Shown here piece by piece: positions 21,702 to 33,534 of a stretch of DNA of 64,000 nt (positions within the stretch are counted from its first letter, which is position 1; every line of letters starts with the position of its first letter). The position numbers and the translations under genes were made by a program. The DNA is from Nilaparvata lugens (taxonomy: Eukaryota > Arthropoda > Insecta > Hemiptera > Delphacidae). Below the pieces are notes generated by a model that was given only the letters and a program-made list of their open reading frames with translations, searched no databases and was not told the DNA's origin. Location of the stretch: positions 12,120,660 through 12,184,659 of the forward strand of contig NC_052510.1 in NCBI RefSeq assembly GCF_014356525.2, given 5' to 3'.

Positions 21702-21713
21702 ATCGAGGTATGT

Positions 21714-22720
21714 TTGAAACAGATACAACTACACTCCAATTGAGATATTGAAGAAATTGAAAAGGTAAAAAGCACCAACCACTTGTCCAGAAGCCTACGT
21801 CGGTTCTCGCGGCACAAGAAGGAAATTATCAAGACGAGAACATAGATTACTTGTGGAGTGCAACGCGAAAGTATAAAACAAACAGCTCGGCCCACGATGA
21901 TGATAAGAATTTATTTCAGACGGAGATTTTAGTTCAAGAAATGAATATTAATGGATTTGTTCAGCGCTCAGGGTTTCTTTGCATGGTCGGGGGGAGGGGT
22001 TACGATGAGAGGGTGGTTCAAGTAGTGAGTAAGGAAGGTAGATAGAGGGAGAGAATAAATGAGTGGGAGAAAGAGATTGAATCATGAGAGAAGAGCCCAA
22101 GTTAGATTGAGATATCTGAATGCCAGATCTTTTGCCGGAGTAGAAGTCATCCACTAAGTAACCGCTACGAGGGACTTTAATGTTAGTCTTTCTGCTTGCC
22201 AACGTCGAGGCCCGTCCATTCTGGAAATTGCTCCACGCAAATCCATTGTTTCTATCGAGAGGGTGGAGGTGGCGCGATGCATATCTTGTGTTGTTCAAAT
22301 TGAACTTTCTTAATCGAAAATATGTTGGCTGAGGTTGTGAAAATATTTGAACGTGTTCGATTTTTCAAATGTCGCATTAGAAATTCTTCAAATCAGCGAT
22401 GCCAAACATAATGCTACCATAGTATGATTCTATGAAGAATCAAGTCTTCAAAGCAGCACGTCTGTGTATATTGGTAGTTTAGTAAAGAGTGTCCGTATAA
22501 TAATTAAAATCTGATGATAATTCATTCTTGTTATTCCATGATATCCTATTGTTTATTAAGGCATCGAGCCTCACAGATAATATTTCTTCATGAATCATCC
22601 CCATTACAAACTTTTTATATTATTCTTGAAATGTGTGTATTCAGGGCTACCTATTTCTAGTACACTTTTTTGAAATTAATATAAAATAATATGTGTTTTT
22701 ATATTGTGTTTTTATTGGTT
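21714..22720. other. Unannotated stretch
   Basis: A minus frame over 22080-22298 reads like ordinary protein sequence (RNNGFAWSNFQNGRA, PRSGYLVDDFYSGKRSG). It could be an exon, but I found no family match or convincing splice sites. The rest is non-coding by eye. Confidence 0.3.
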
Positions 22721-23646
22721 GTGTAGCTTTACTATTTTATCAAGAGGCTGTCAAGTGAGCTATTAGGGAGTTCGTGTGATAATTATTATTTCACAAAGAA
22801 ATAATAAATGAGCAAAACATTGAAAAATGCAACTTTCAAACCACCCTCATCCCTTTAGCACAAGGGATAGAGATGGGGACTTTTGATATGATCACCCCCT
22901 AACTGGTCCCAACAAAGCTGCATAGTCAAAAATTGTGTTCAAAACATTCTCTCCAAATTCCTTTGTCAATTGGTCTATTTTTGCATAACTGAAGATCTCA
23001 CACTCAACACTGAAGCTGCTGCAACAGTCGTGGGGATGTGTGTAAACTTGTGAAATTATACATAAAATTGAAGAGAATTCGATGCTTCATAAGCTCATGT
23101 TCAGCATGGATGTTTCCCATCGATATTCAAAAAGTTATAATAGCAAAAAATTGAGGGAAAATGTGTATTTTAAAAAATGCAAACATCTTTTAGAGCGGAT
23201 ATCTCAAAAAGTGAGAGAGAAAACGAGAGATCAATATTAAAGGAAATCATGTAAGCTTTAATTTCTTATAGAATAGTCATGTATTTGAAATGCATAGTTT
23301 TCGAGTTATATGCGAGAAACCAATAAATGGTACCTTTGAAACACCCCCACCCCCTCAACACAGTGGGTAGGGGTGGGGACTCTTGACATGTTTACCTCCT
23401 CACTACGCTAAACAGAACTGCGGGGACAAAAATTGTCTTCCAAACTTTTCCCTCTATAACACCTTGTTGACTTGGCTATAAGATCAATCAAGGAAATATC
23501 ACTAACAACACTGAGGTTATTCGTTGAACACACTATCTTGCTTGAATCTTGGTTGTGTAGCATGAATACTTCATCAAGAAGCTGCCAAGGAGTAGAAGGA
23601 AGTTCGTGTGATGATTATTATTCTACAGAGAAATGATAATAAAAGG
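22721..23646 (+). repeat. Degenerate direct repeat pair ~0.8 kb apart
   Basis: GTGTAG followed by CATCAAGARGCTGYCAAG, then AGTTCGTGTGATRATTATTA occurs at 22721-22810 and 23549-23646. A second shared block, with the ends of a GGGTGGGGACT-type G-run and CCTCA/CCCTA segments, lies at about 22830-22960 and 23330-23470. ATCAAGGAAATWTCACYAAC and ACACTATCTTGCTTGAAT also occur twice at 23487-23545 and 23682-23815. The segments look like diverged copies of one longer repeat. Confidence 0.6.
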
Positions 23647-23815
23647 TATTCTTTATTTGTGAGATAGCATGCACCTAAGGTTAATCAAGGAAATTTCACC
23701 AACACCACTGAGGTTATCAAGCTATTGGAACCATAACTCAATTATGATATTAATCTCTTTTTAATTGAATTAAAAAGATGTTTAATCGTTGAGCACACTA
23801 TCTTGCTTGAATAAT

Positions 23816-26800
23816 TGTTCAGAATCATTGAAAACTCATCTTCTTATAAAACTTGTGAGATAGTGTGGTATTACACCCACACAAATCACAAATCAACAAT
23901 GTCCAATCTACGATTAGTGTATTGTAATTGGTCTGTATTGTAAAAGTTCTGTTTGGAGCAGATTTATTATGAAACTTGATTCCCCCTTATCACTGGTTAT
24001 AAAACTTTACTAGCTTCTACTATCATTTGCTCTGAATCTGATCAGATTTTATTTCAAGCAAGTATGGAAATTATATTGGAAATCTAGTCCAATGACAACG
24101 AGGTAACATATCATTCTGGTAGTAAATAAAATAGAGAGAAATCTCTATTAGACGGTACTAGGACTTTTAAATCCTTTCTACCACTCAGACTCGGTAGTCA
24201 AAGTCATAAAAAACTCAATATCATGATTGAGACTGATCAAATAAAATAAGTTTCTCTGATTCTTGGAGACAGATCTTCCAACATACAAGCAAACCACAGT
24301 AATTTCTTAGTACGATTCACAAACATACATCACAATTTTCTTATCAGATTATCGTTCAGGTTATAAATGGGATACCACTTCGAAGATTCTCAGAATTTAA
24401 GTAAAAATTCTGTTGACAGCAATTCGAAAATTTCAGAATCCACTTCAGCCAAACCAAGCACTCATGCCACTCATCTCTCGTTATTTTATTCATGGAATGG
24501 AACATCTCATCCACAAAATTATGGCTTTTCTGGAGAAGACAGAATACAGCAGGTTTCGATTTTAGAAGACAGAGAGAGAAAGAGTGATAAAGGCGCTGAC
24601 TCCACCCACTAAATGCATTATAAATTTCGAGAAAATATTCAGGATTTCTTATTATCCAATAAAGTATGTACTGAAATGTAATTTTATTCAGAGTTTTAAA
24701 TTAGAAATTTAAACTTGCTAATGCTTCAAACTTTGCATTGATAGAATTCTATTCAGGCCCGAATTTGTGTTCATGAGACGCTTTTGTGGTTCGATCATAC
24801 AGCGAGCTTCTCACATTCATACGCAGAGCTGTTCAACAAGACAAGATTGTTAAATCGATAATAAACTGTGAATCGTTTAATACAAGGATAATCGTAAGTA
24901 AAAGGTGACACAAAAATAGCCTACAATGTATATAAATAATAAAATCAAATAAATGGTTACGCTATTCTAATAGCTCGCACTTAGTGTACTCATATTATTC
25001 AATTATTTAACATGAAATTTCAAAACACAACTAACCCCAACTACAATAAGGACATGTTTCGAACACTTAATACCGTCTAATCACTCAATTAAGCTGAAGT
25101 GGCATTACTTCCTGTTAATAACAATATATCTGAGACAGTGATAAGCTGATTGTGGCTGGAGGTAATAATACCGATTGTAATTAGGCGATAATTAGTCAAT
25201 AGGGATTGTTCCCGAGTACAGATTCCTCAGTTCAAAGTACACAATCAGCAGCACACAATGGCATCGCAATTGACAATAACTTGAGGAATCTTGGAATGTT
25301 TGTAGGCGATACTGAAATGGTAATTCAAGTGGAATTCGATCATTGTTACTGAAATTGATAATGTTTATCATTTCCCAATATAATTAGGTACATCTGAGAT
25401 ACAATTCTATGATTGTAAGATTGTGATTACAATCGATACTCAGTTTCAACATCAAAACTCCATTGTTTGTTCATTATTTAACGTACAGCTCTACATAACA
25501 GAAAAATATGGATGATTCAACTGAAAGTTGAAAAGTGATATTGATTGATTCTATTTCCAATGCCAGATTTATTCGAAAAAACTAAAGGCAAACAGCGAAT
25601 AATTACAGAGATAAATTACAAACTCGAATCATAGAGATAAAAAGAAGAGGAAAATTAAAATATTAATAAGATTACTTCATTGTTTTTATTAGTAGGATGA
25701 TTGTTTTTAAAATGAGGCCAGATACTTATATAAAAATAAACGTTGGTACTATTTACGATAGTCCTGAGAAGAAAATGAGACATATCACTAGAATTGAAAT
25801 GCATGAGATATAAAGAAGAACTTATTTCACATTCCCTACAGATTTATAACAATATGCAATTAAAAAGTCTAAAAATTGTATACATGTAACTTTGCATATG
25901 ATTGAAGACAAATATCTATCAGGCTCAAATTCACTTGTACAACATCTCAATTATTAACATGATACTTCTAGTATGAATTTTTATACTGAATCTAAAATGG
26001 TTAAAAATTGGAACGCGAATTGAATCACTGCATTGTTACTGAAATTGTCAATTTTTATCGACAATGTTTTGTTGTTCAGCTCTTATACAACACATAAAAT
26101 TTAGAAAAATATTGAACATTTGTTATAAAATGTTTCAACATTTATTTAACATAAAACGATTTCAACATTATCAAAACATATCGAATGAGTGAGACTACAA
26201 AACATGCAATTGCAATACTGAAATTCCTTGATAACAACGTAGCACAGTCTAGCCTTGTAATGAAAAAGTGGCTAATAATTTTTGTATCATGTTCGGCTTC
26301 AAAACTCGTTACTAGTCTGATAAAGCCAATCTGAAAAACCGTTCAAACCCATCAATAGGATTAATTATTTTTGAATAATTAATAAGTGACCCGTTTGCTT
26401 TTTTTACTCAGACTAAGCACTCATGGACTATTGAATATTTCATGCGATTTCATAAAAAAATTGAGTGTTTCAGTGGAGAATCAATGAATATTTAATTAGA
26501 TCATGTCATCACATCATGCAATTCGGAAATAGATCTCTTTGTTGAATTTTTTCATTCATAAAACTGAAATTGTAGTTGATTAGTTGAGAAATTGGATCAA
26601 TAAGAGAATAAAGAATAAAGAATAAATTGGTCCTCTCATCTATATCGGTAGGATTGTCACTTTATTCTTCATGTGATAACAAATCATTGGTGAGAGAGAG
26701 ATGTTGATATAAAGCAACACGGAAATCCAAATAAAACAAGAAAGGAGAAAACAGGGTTTGAATAATGTACTTAATAGATTGAAGAGCCACGTGACTGTAG

Positions 26801-28330
26801 ATGGAGCATCAGTAAATGAGAGGAAATTTTGATAAAGTCAAGAAACCGACTCTCAACAATTGTAAGCCTGGAAATCAGTTCCCTGATTTTATTTCAAATC
26901 TGATTTTGTAATGAGAAAGAAGGATATCGGTGAAATATTCCTTAGTTTCCTTTCAGGAACCCACTTGAAGTTATCTTTGTTGATTGATTTTGATGTATTT
27001 GTTGTCAGAGATTTGATTCAATGGACTTTCTTTCTTCAGCTGATTATTAGTATAATCACTGGGAGAATCACGATTCATAAGCCTATAGAATGGGAAGACA
27101 TTCTTTTGTTTCGAGGAATCTCAATATAGATGGTCAAAATATTGATGATGATTGTTAATAACAAAGAAGATTATTATTATGATTAAAGGGTGAGAAGTGA
27201 ACTTTGAACTTCTATTCAAACACATTATTCGAAATTATTCCACATTTCTTCAAATAGAACAATTTCCCAGGCCTTATCAAGTTGTTAAAAACTTCACACT
27301 GCGCTTTCTCGTTCATTAAACGAATAAATTTTATTTACTCGGTTGAAATTTTCAATGGAAGCAACAGGTGAATCCTCATGTACTTACTCAACTTAAAAAA
27401 CAGAAAAAGAAGTAGTGCAACGTCAAGTTTCTATATTAATTATTACATTATATAGCTGATAGTGAATGTTTTTGTGATTTTTCTGGCTTCAAATTTATCA
27501 AGTTTTTTAATATTTTTCAATTTATTAATGCATTTTCAAGTGTAATAATAATTTGTTTCATCTTTCTGATCAACCGAGATACAATTTTTTTAGTATAATG
27601 TATATTTGGACTGTAAATTTTTGTGATCTTTATAAAAGTGTTTTCATAACCTCATTTGAACTATTTTTTTTTTCAAAATTAGGGAGAGGAACAGTTTTGG
27701 GGTTATCCTGTTGATTCTCTCCCAATCATTAATTTGATGTTGTGATTAAGGAATGTAATAAATGTAATGTAAGGATTAATCCTCCCACCATGTGGATAAC
27801 TTGTGTCTTAGAAATGGGCTTATTGGTAGTGATGATGAATTAGATTATCCATCACTAGTTGCATTAGTGAATTGTATATTCAGATGTATTTCATATTGTA
27901 TCCTTAGAATCCCTAACTTCCTGAATATTCAGTCTTTGGAGCTTCATAGTACAATTTGACGGAGAAACTCGACAGGAATGATGAATCGCCGTTGTTAATC
28001 GCTCAACCCTTCAATAACACAGTTGCTGCTTATCTTAGAAAGCTCGAAAGACTCTCCAAACTTGTCAGAAGTCCCTCAGGAGCCGAATTCTCACTTGGTG
28101 TTGATGACGTCACATGGAGTACCACAGCAGAGGTGGTCAACTGGACCGACCACCACTGTATATATACTGCTAGTATGGGACTTGATGGAGCAATATAGAT
28201 ATAGGCCAGCGGTCGGCTTGATTGATACTGGCTTTCCAAACAAGATTAATGTTGTGTGAAGAAGGCGATATCAATTACGTGCTCCATAAATCACTCACTC
28301 TCAACTCAACTGTCCTCTCTGCTTCAACTC
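23816..28330. other. 4.5 kb AT-rich stretch, no gene recognised
   Basis: Read on both strands. Only short unrelated frames were found (the longest, about 80 codons, at 24367-24612 and 27956-28198), without similarity or splice context. No tandem array or large palindrome was noticed. It is most simply intronic or intergenic DNA. Confidence 0.4.
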
Positions 28331-28337
28331 GTCTTCC

Positions 28338-28445
28338 TCTTTCTTCTCTTCTTCTTCTTCTTCTCTTCTTCTTCTTCTTCTTCTTCTTCTTCTTCTTCTT
28401 CTTCTTCTTCTCCACCTTCTTCTTCATCATCTCCTTCTTCTTTAC
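28338..28445 (+). repeat. (TTC)n microsatellite
   Basis: Nearly pure TTC/TCT from about 28347 to 28410 with CT-rich shoulders. Long serine and lysine frames here are artefacts. Confidence 0.95.
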
Positions 28446-28848
28446 AGTCTCTGTATCTTCCTCTAGTATTAGTTGTGAGACCACAGTGAAGAGATTATAA
28501 GCTACAGGAGATCATAAATACAATTGAAGTGTTATTTAATTGGTAATTTTCGATGTTGAACTGATAATGTTGTCGTTAAAAATGTTTTCCTACAGTTACC
28601 TTGAAAAGTGACTATTCATGCACTGATTACAGAACGCAAAGAATCACTTTTCCGCTCTAGTGCGCAAAGTATTACTTTGCGTACTGTTAATACTCTGCGA
28701 AACTGTTAGAACAATACGAAATTTTCAAACACCTCCACTATGACAAATCCAACTTATTAAATGATCAACTTAACTTCAAATCAAATGTAATATTTTCCCA
28801 CATTTTGGCCACACAGTCCAACCCATAAGAGCAAGCGCCCCTGGTGTC
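28446..28848. other. Spacer with a small hairpin
   Basis: CGCAAAGTATTACTTTGCG near 28662-28680 is a short perfect stem. No gene seen. Confidence 0.5.
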
Positions 28849-28888
28849 AGGCTGATGAAGCTCCTCTTCAGGAGTGAAATGCATTCCT
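28849..28888 (+). ncRNA. Hammerhead-ribozyme-like motif with canonical core boxes
   Basis: The canonical first core box CTGATGA lies at 28852-28858. One unpaired A follows, then helix II GCTCC/GGAGT closed by TCTTCA. The second core box GAAA is at 28876-28879, palindromic TGCA at 28880-28883, and TT as a possible UH site at 28884-28885. Helix I is AGG (28849-28851) with CCT (28886-28888), and weaker pairing may extend it. The layout matches the 10041-10080 motif segment for segment, including the extra base before helix II. Helix I is short, so activity is uncertain. It is adjacent to no recognisable element. Confidence 0.5.
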
Positions 28889-29072
28889 CAAGACTCCAAA
28901 AAAAGTAAGTGTTTTCTCAAATATTTACTAGTAACACAGTGTCAGAACTTCAACAAAGTTAATTAATTACTCTTACAAAATTCATCCCATGAATTCATGC
29001 ATGAGTACTGCGAATAAAGTTATAATCTTGTGTTCATTTTGTTTGGAGTTTAAAGAAACTAAGCTTTATGAT

Positions 29073-29366
29073 GAGCCAAGAACTTTGGAACTCATCTTAT
29101 CAGTCACTTGTCACAATATCCTTTTCAGATCTCAAGGACGATGAAGAACTCTATTTTATTCCCTACCCTTAAACAACAGAATCTGTATGGAGGAAGCCTA
29201 AACAATAGCGATGTTGAGCCAAGAACTTTGGAACACATCTTATCAGTCACTTGTCACAATATCCTTTTCAGATCCCATGGACGATGAAGAACTCTATTTT
29301 ATTCCCTACCCTCAAACAACAGAATAGATATCTGTATGCAGAGGAAGCCTAAACAATAGCGATGTT
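29073..29366 (+). repeat. Tandem duplication, 143 bp unit
   Basis: Two units start GAGCCAAGAACTTTGGAAC at 29073 and 29216 and end AACAATAGCGATGTT. They differ at a handful of positions plus a short insertion in the second. The unit encodes nothing recognisable. Confidence 0.9.
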
Positions 29367-29506
29367 ATCAAAAAGGCTCACAATGCAGTTAATTGAAAAC
29401 AGTACGGTTGTAATAACCTAGCAGAACGTATCTGTGTGATTAGGAGAAGCTGAAGTAATTGATAACATTAGCCTACAGTTAAATTGAAAACACAGACGCC
29501 ATTTTG

Positions 29507-30253
29507 TTATCGAGAGGGTCTATAGAGGAGATAAGGCGGCATGATGAAGTTACAACTATCTTCATGGAGTTGAGGCATTATCCATTCGGTTAACATGTCC
29601 AGATAAATTCTTCCGGTTACTGATGGTTCTTGGAAGAAGAAAGGCCCGTAAACCTTTTCACAAGATAAAGCGCAAAACACGTTCACTTTAGGAGAATCGC
29701 GTATATGCTGTACAGACTCTCTTGGGTTTTCTGTTCCCCATACTCGTACATTATGTCTGTTAACTTTTCCACTAATGTGAAAAGTGCATTCATCACTGAA
29801 AATTAGGCAATTAAACAATGTGTCATCATTTTCAAGACAATGTTGCATCTCTTGACAAAAATTTTTATGTACAACTTTATCATTGTCATTTAAACTTTGT
29901 ACTAACTGCAATTTATAAGGTGTCATTTTCAAACGTTTCCGCAGAATTTTCCACACAGTAGGTTGAGGAATTTGCAATTCTAAACTCGCTGATCTAGTCG
30001 ATTTTCCTGGACTTCGTACAAAAACATCAAGAACACTATCAATTTTTTCTTCTGTAACAGAAGGTCTACCAGTACTCTTCTTCTTACACATACATCCACT
30101 GCTTTCAAAACGTTCATACCAGTCATAAATTGATTGCCTTGTTGGTGGTGGTTTACCGTATTTTGTTCTGAAATGATGCTGCACAACAGTAACAGAGTTT
30201 GTTTTGGCTAATTCAAGAACACAATAAGCTTTCTCCACTTGAGTAGCGGCCAT
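29507..30253 (-). pseudogene. Truncated Tc1/mariner-IS630-type transposase
   Basis: A 248-codon frame beginning MAATQVEKAYCVLELAKTNS, preceded by no obvious promoter. Residues 1-60 form the N-terminal DUF4817-type helix-turn-helix (RTKYGKPPPTRQSIYDWYERF). Residues 60-110 form a second DNA-binding helix-turn-helix (GRPSVTEEKID, then IPQPTVWKILRKRL). The first part of the DDE domain follows, with catalytic Asp in IFSDECTFHISG near residue 153 and VRVWGTENP. Family members continue through FQQDGAPPH to a third acidic residue. Here the frame ends soon after MPQLHEDSCNFI, so two of three catalytic residues are missing. No terminal inverted repeats were identified. It is an inactive, 3'-truncated copy without internal stops. 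Confidence 0.88.
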
Positions 30254-31556
30254 ATTGCTAAACTAAACTGGCTGTTGTAACACGGAGCAGCCAACAATAG
30301 CCAGCAACAGTTCTACCAACATAAACTTTAAGAAATTCCCTACAAACCTATATCACTTACTATGTTGAAATACACCAGTTTAATTTTGTACAGGCTATTG
30401 AAGTTGTCTATTTCATTTGTAATCACCCGGTACTGTATCTTAATTAGTGTGAATGGAGTAGGAACGAACATATTTAGAAATTGAAATTCATTGTTTTGAT
30501 TTTCTTCAAAGAACACAAGTCTGACGTATGTAGTCTGTCCTTTTTATTTAAACAGAATGTATAAGAATTATAGTAACAGTTTTGATTATAACAAAAACTA
30601 TATCCAATGGTCTAGCGGTCAAGCGATAATCATCTCTGTAGGATTTTTTAATTTCAAATTGTATAATAAAATGAATTCGTCTTTTGGAAGACTGTTAACA
30701 ATGAGCATAATATTTATTATTCTCTTATAGTGAACAATTTCTAAATATTCTTCAAAAAAAGGATAGATATCAAGTAAACTGCCGTTGAATTATTGTCTAT
30801 CTTGATGTTCATCAGGTTTCAACCACTGTTGCTACATTCAATCATTACTATCCCTACTAACACCTACGCACAAGCCTAGAGTCTAGAGCTTCATGTTCAC
30901 ATAAATAAAAATGGTTGATGGTTTTATAAGGTATCTTGTGAATACGTTATTAAAATTCGATTGATAATAAATTATTTGTTATACCGATGATGTAGAAACT
31001 GCACAAGTCATGCTTCTGTACAATAGTGTAATAAATTGCACACAATTGCCATAATTGTTAACTTCTAGGCTGGGATCATTAGAGCGCAATATCAGGACTT
31101 TATTCCTGGCCTAATAACTGTTCAACTCCACAGTTGGTAGCTCATAAACCTCCTGGCACCTGTTGATATTCTCCTGTATCTCTCACTTGTTAATTCACCA
31201 TAAAATGCATAATGTATACTAGCAACATGTCTCATTCTGATACAGTTTAGCTTTTTCGTTGGAACTCATAAATATGATGATAGACTCAGTAATGTTTCTA
31301 TGTTTTCCAGTGATGGTTCTTAATATATTTAAATTGCAATCTTGAAGCAGATTGCTTCATTATAACTTTCAAAATTATATTCATTTGTTCCATATAATAG
31401 TGGGAGATGATAATGATCTAATAGTAGTAATTTAATAATCGTAGTCCTCAGCCAATATACAGAAAAAGGCTGGACCAATGGGTCACCTCACCAACAATAT
31501 TCTTATCAATCCAAGCCAAAATATTATAGGATTTTCGACTCTTACAATATGCTTTA
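30254..31556. other. Unannotated stretch, no gene recognised
   Basis: AT-rich. A box-A-like ATGGTCTAGCGGTCAAG near 30609 has no box B after it and was not called a tRNA. Confidence 0.4.
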
Positions 31557-32209
31557 ATTGACCGAGCGAAGTGAGGTCTAAGATTCAAGTTTACGATTTG
31601 GCATTTCTCTTAATGTTTAAATGTTTGAATGTTTATATGTTTTTATGTTGCGCATTTACGGCGAAACGCGGTATTAGATTTTCATGAAATTTGACAGGTA
31701 TGTTCCTTTTTAAATTGCGCGTCGACGTATATAAAAGGTTTTTGGAAATTTTGCATTTCAAGGATTATATAAAAGGAAAAATGAGCCTCCTTCATACGCC
31801 AATATTACCGTGAAAATCAGACTATAGAATCATTCATCATAAATCAGCTGTCTAGTGGACTATAATACTACCCGTTCAAAAACATCGAAAATCTTGAAAA
31901 TGTATTTTCCCATTGACGTTAGTAGACAGTTGACTATAATACTACCCGTTCAAAAACATCGAACATCTTGAAAATTGTATCCTTCCATCAACGTTGTAGA
32001 CAGTTGCAGCCAGACCTGATAACAGCGCTCACACTCACATTCCGGGAGACACGTCACGGTACGATATAGGACAGAAAGCTCTATGTTTATTTAGGATTTT
32101 TTCTAGACATTTTTTATTGATGAATTATTTATTAATTTTTGAGAAAACATAACAACAGGTCAATGTAACTCACTGAGCGCGAGGTCTACTGTTCACAGAA
32201 CTACTAGTT
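31557..32209 (+). repeat. Interspersed repeat family E, copy 2
   Basis: Partner of 14352-15072 with the same start and end sequences. Its middle differs: a 74 bp segment beginning TATAATACTACCCGTTCAAA is duplicated in tandem at 31861-32006, and each copy ends GTAGACAGTTG. Confidence 0.75.
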
Positions 32210-32533
32210 ATAATGAAGAATCTTGTACCAAGGTTCAGTATGTCTGACTTATTTATTGATGACCACATTACAGATTATACATGAGATTATATTATTGTTG
32301 ATTATATGATTGTATTATCGTGAGATTAATTATGTTTAGAGCAAAATCATGGAATGTCGTCCTTGTGCTCTCATATGTATTTCAAATTGAATGTAATATA
32401 TTGGAGCATTATTCAATTATCGTGCAAAAAACTCAATAATACAAACTCACGAAGAAATAGTTTCAGAACCAATGAGGTGGTTCCATCAACCACATGACTA
32501 TGGGATTATACATGATTATATTGACATCATGAG

Positions 32534-32556
32534 TTACAGATGGAATTAAATAGAGA
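32534..32556. mobile_element. MITE terminal arm fused to a SINE
   Basis: TTACAGATGGAATTAAATAG continuing to AGAATGC matches the arm of the hairpin MITE at 52663-52831, but the remainder of that MITE is absent. The sequence passes directly into SINE sequence at a shared GCATT. Confidence 0.75.
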
Positions 32557-32708
32557 ATGCATTCCTGACTGGCAATTGGGAGGTACCGGGTTCGATTCCC
32601 GGGCTGGCAACTAATTTTTGGATAGCCCTTTTGTCAATGTCTGCAGTAGCAGAAGTCTTCGGGGTGATTTGCAGCATTTATTTGGGATTTTCGTTAAATA
32701 ATAATTAG
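32557..32708 (+). mobile_element. 5'-truncated tRNA-derived SINE
   Basis: From GCATTCCTGAC onward it matches 52905-53080, including the Pol III box B core GGTTCGATTCC and a body with TGTCTGCAGTAGCAGAAGTC and GATTTGCAGCATTTATT. The first third of the tRNA-like head (box A) is replaced by the MITE arm. A 34-36 base segment of the body after GGATAG is missing relative to the longer copy. The anticodon-position triplet is GGC here. Confidence 0.8.
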
Positions 32709-33010
32709 ACTCATAAGTATCTGAATTCTTCTTTGTGTAATGAAAACTGTCAAAGCTAACATCAAATTTAATATTTATCAAAGTTTCAATGTGAAATCTC
32801 ACAATAATTCTTTCATCCTTTCTACTTCTTATTCTTTCCTTTCTCTCACAAACTTGGAATTTCACAATTCTTTTTACCTTTTTACTGCTCAAGTTCATTC
32901 TTCCCTGCTTTTCACCATAGAGTAAAAAATCATATAAGGTAAAACTGAGTAAAGGATTATTTCTGTCATCTCTGTTTTCACCTTGATGCATGTCTGTATG
33001 TCTGTATGTC

Positions 33011-33070
<60 letters not shown>

Positions 33071-33530
33071 GTTCCTCTCTTTCTTCCTTCTTTTTCTCTT
33101 CCTTTAGCTTTTCTTTCTTTTCCCTTCTTCCCTTTCTTCTACCGGAATAATCTATGGATTTGGACTGAAAATTCTCAACTGTATTCACTTTTCTCTTCTT
33201 CCTTTTGCATAACCCCTTTACGTACTTAAATTCGAAATGAGTTCAAGTTTTCTCTTTTTTTTATTTTTATTATATTCTTATATAATTATAAATAATTATA
33301 ATATAATAAAAAATAAATATAATTATTATATTTATATATATCTTTTTCTTGTTAATTTGTTTTCTAAGTTATTGTTTTCTTTTACTTTAGTTCATTGTTT
33401 ATGATGTTGTTTTAGTTGTAACTTAGAATTGTATGGAGGGTTAAGTGTAAGAGAGGGCCGGCTGCGCCCTAACTCCGCCCTCCTAGGTTTTTAATAAAGG
33501 CAGCGATTCATCTTCTCTAAACTCCCACTT
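32709..33530. other. Spacer with (TG)n and AT-rich sequence
   Basis: Holds a (TG)n run at about 33014-33069 preceded by three TGTATGTC repeats, and an AT-only quasi-palindrome near 33260-33340. No gene recognised. Confidence 0.6.
33014..33069 (+). repeat. (TG)n microsatellite
   Basis: Uninterrupted TG dinucleotides for about 50 bases. It is not part of the CA element, whose flanking sequence is absent here. Confidence 0.95.
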
Positions 33531-33534
33531 TTAA

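Noticed and set aside
30609..30640. tRNA-like box A (TGGTCTAGCGGT)
   Set aside because: No box B, T arm or acceptor pairing follows within the expected distance.
32557..32612. Functional tRNA gene
   Set aside because: Only the 3' two thirds of a tRNA-like head is present, with box A replaced by MITE sequence, and the downstream body matches the SINE copy at 52.9 kb.
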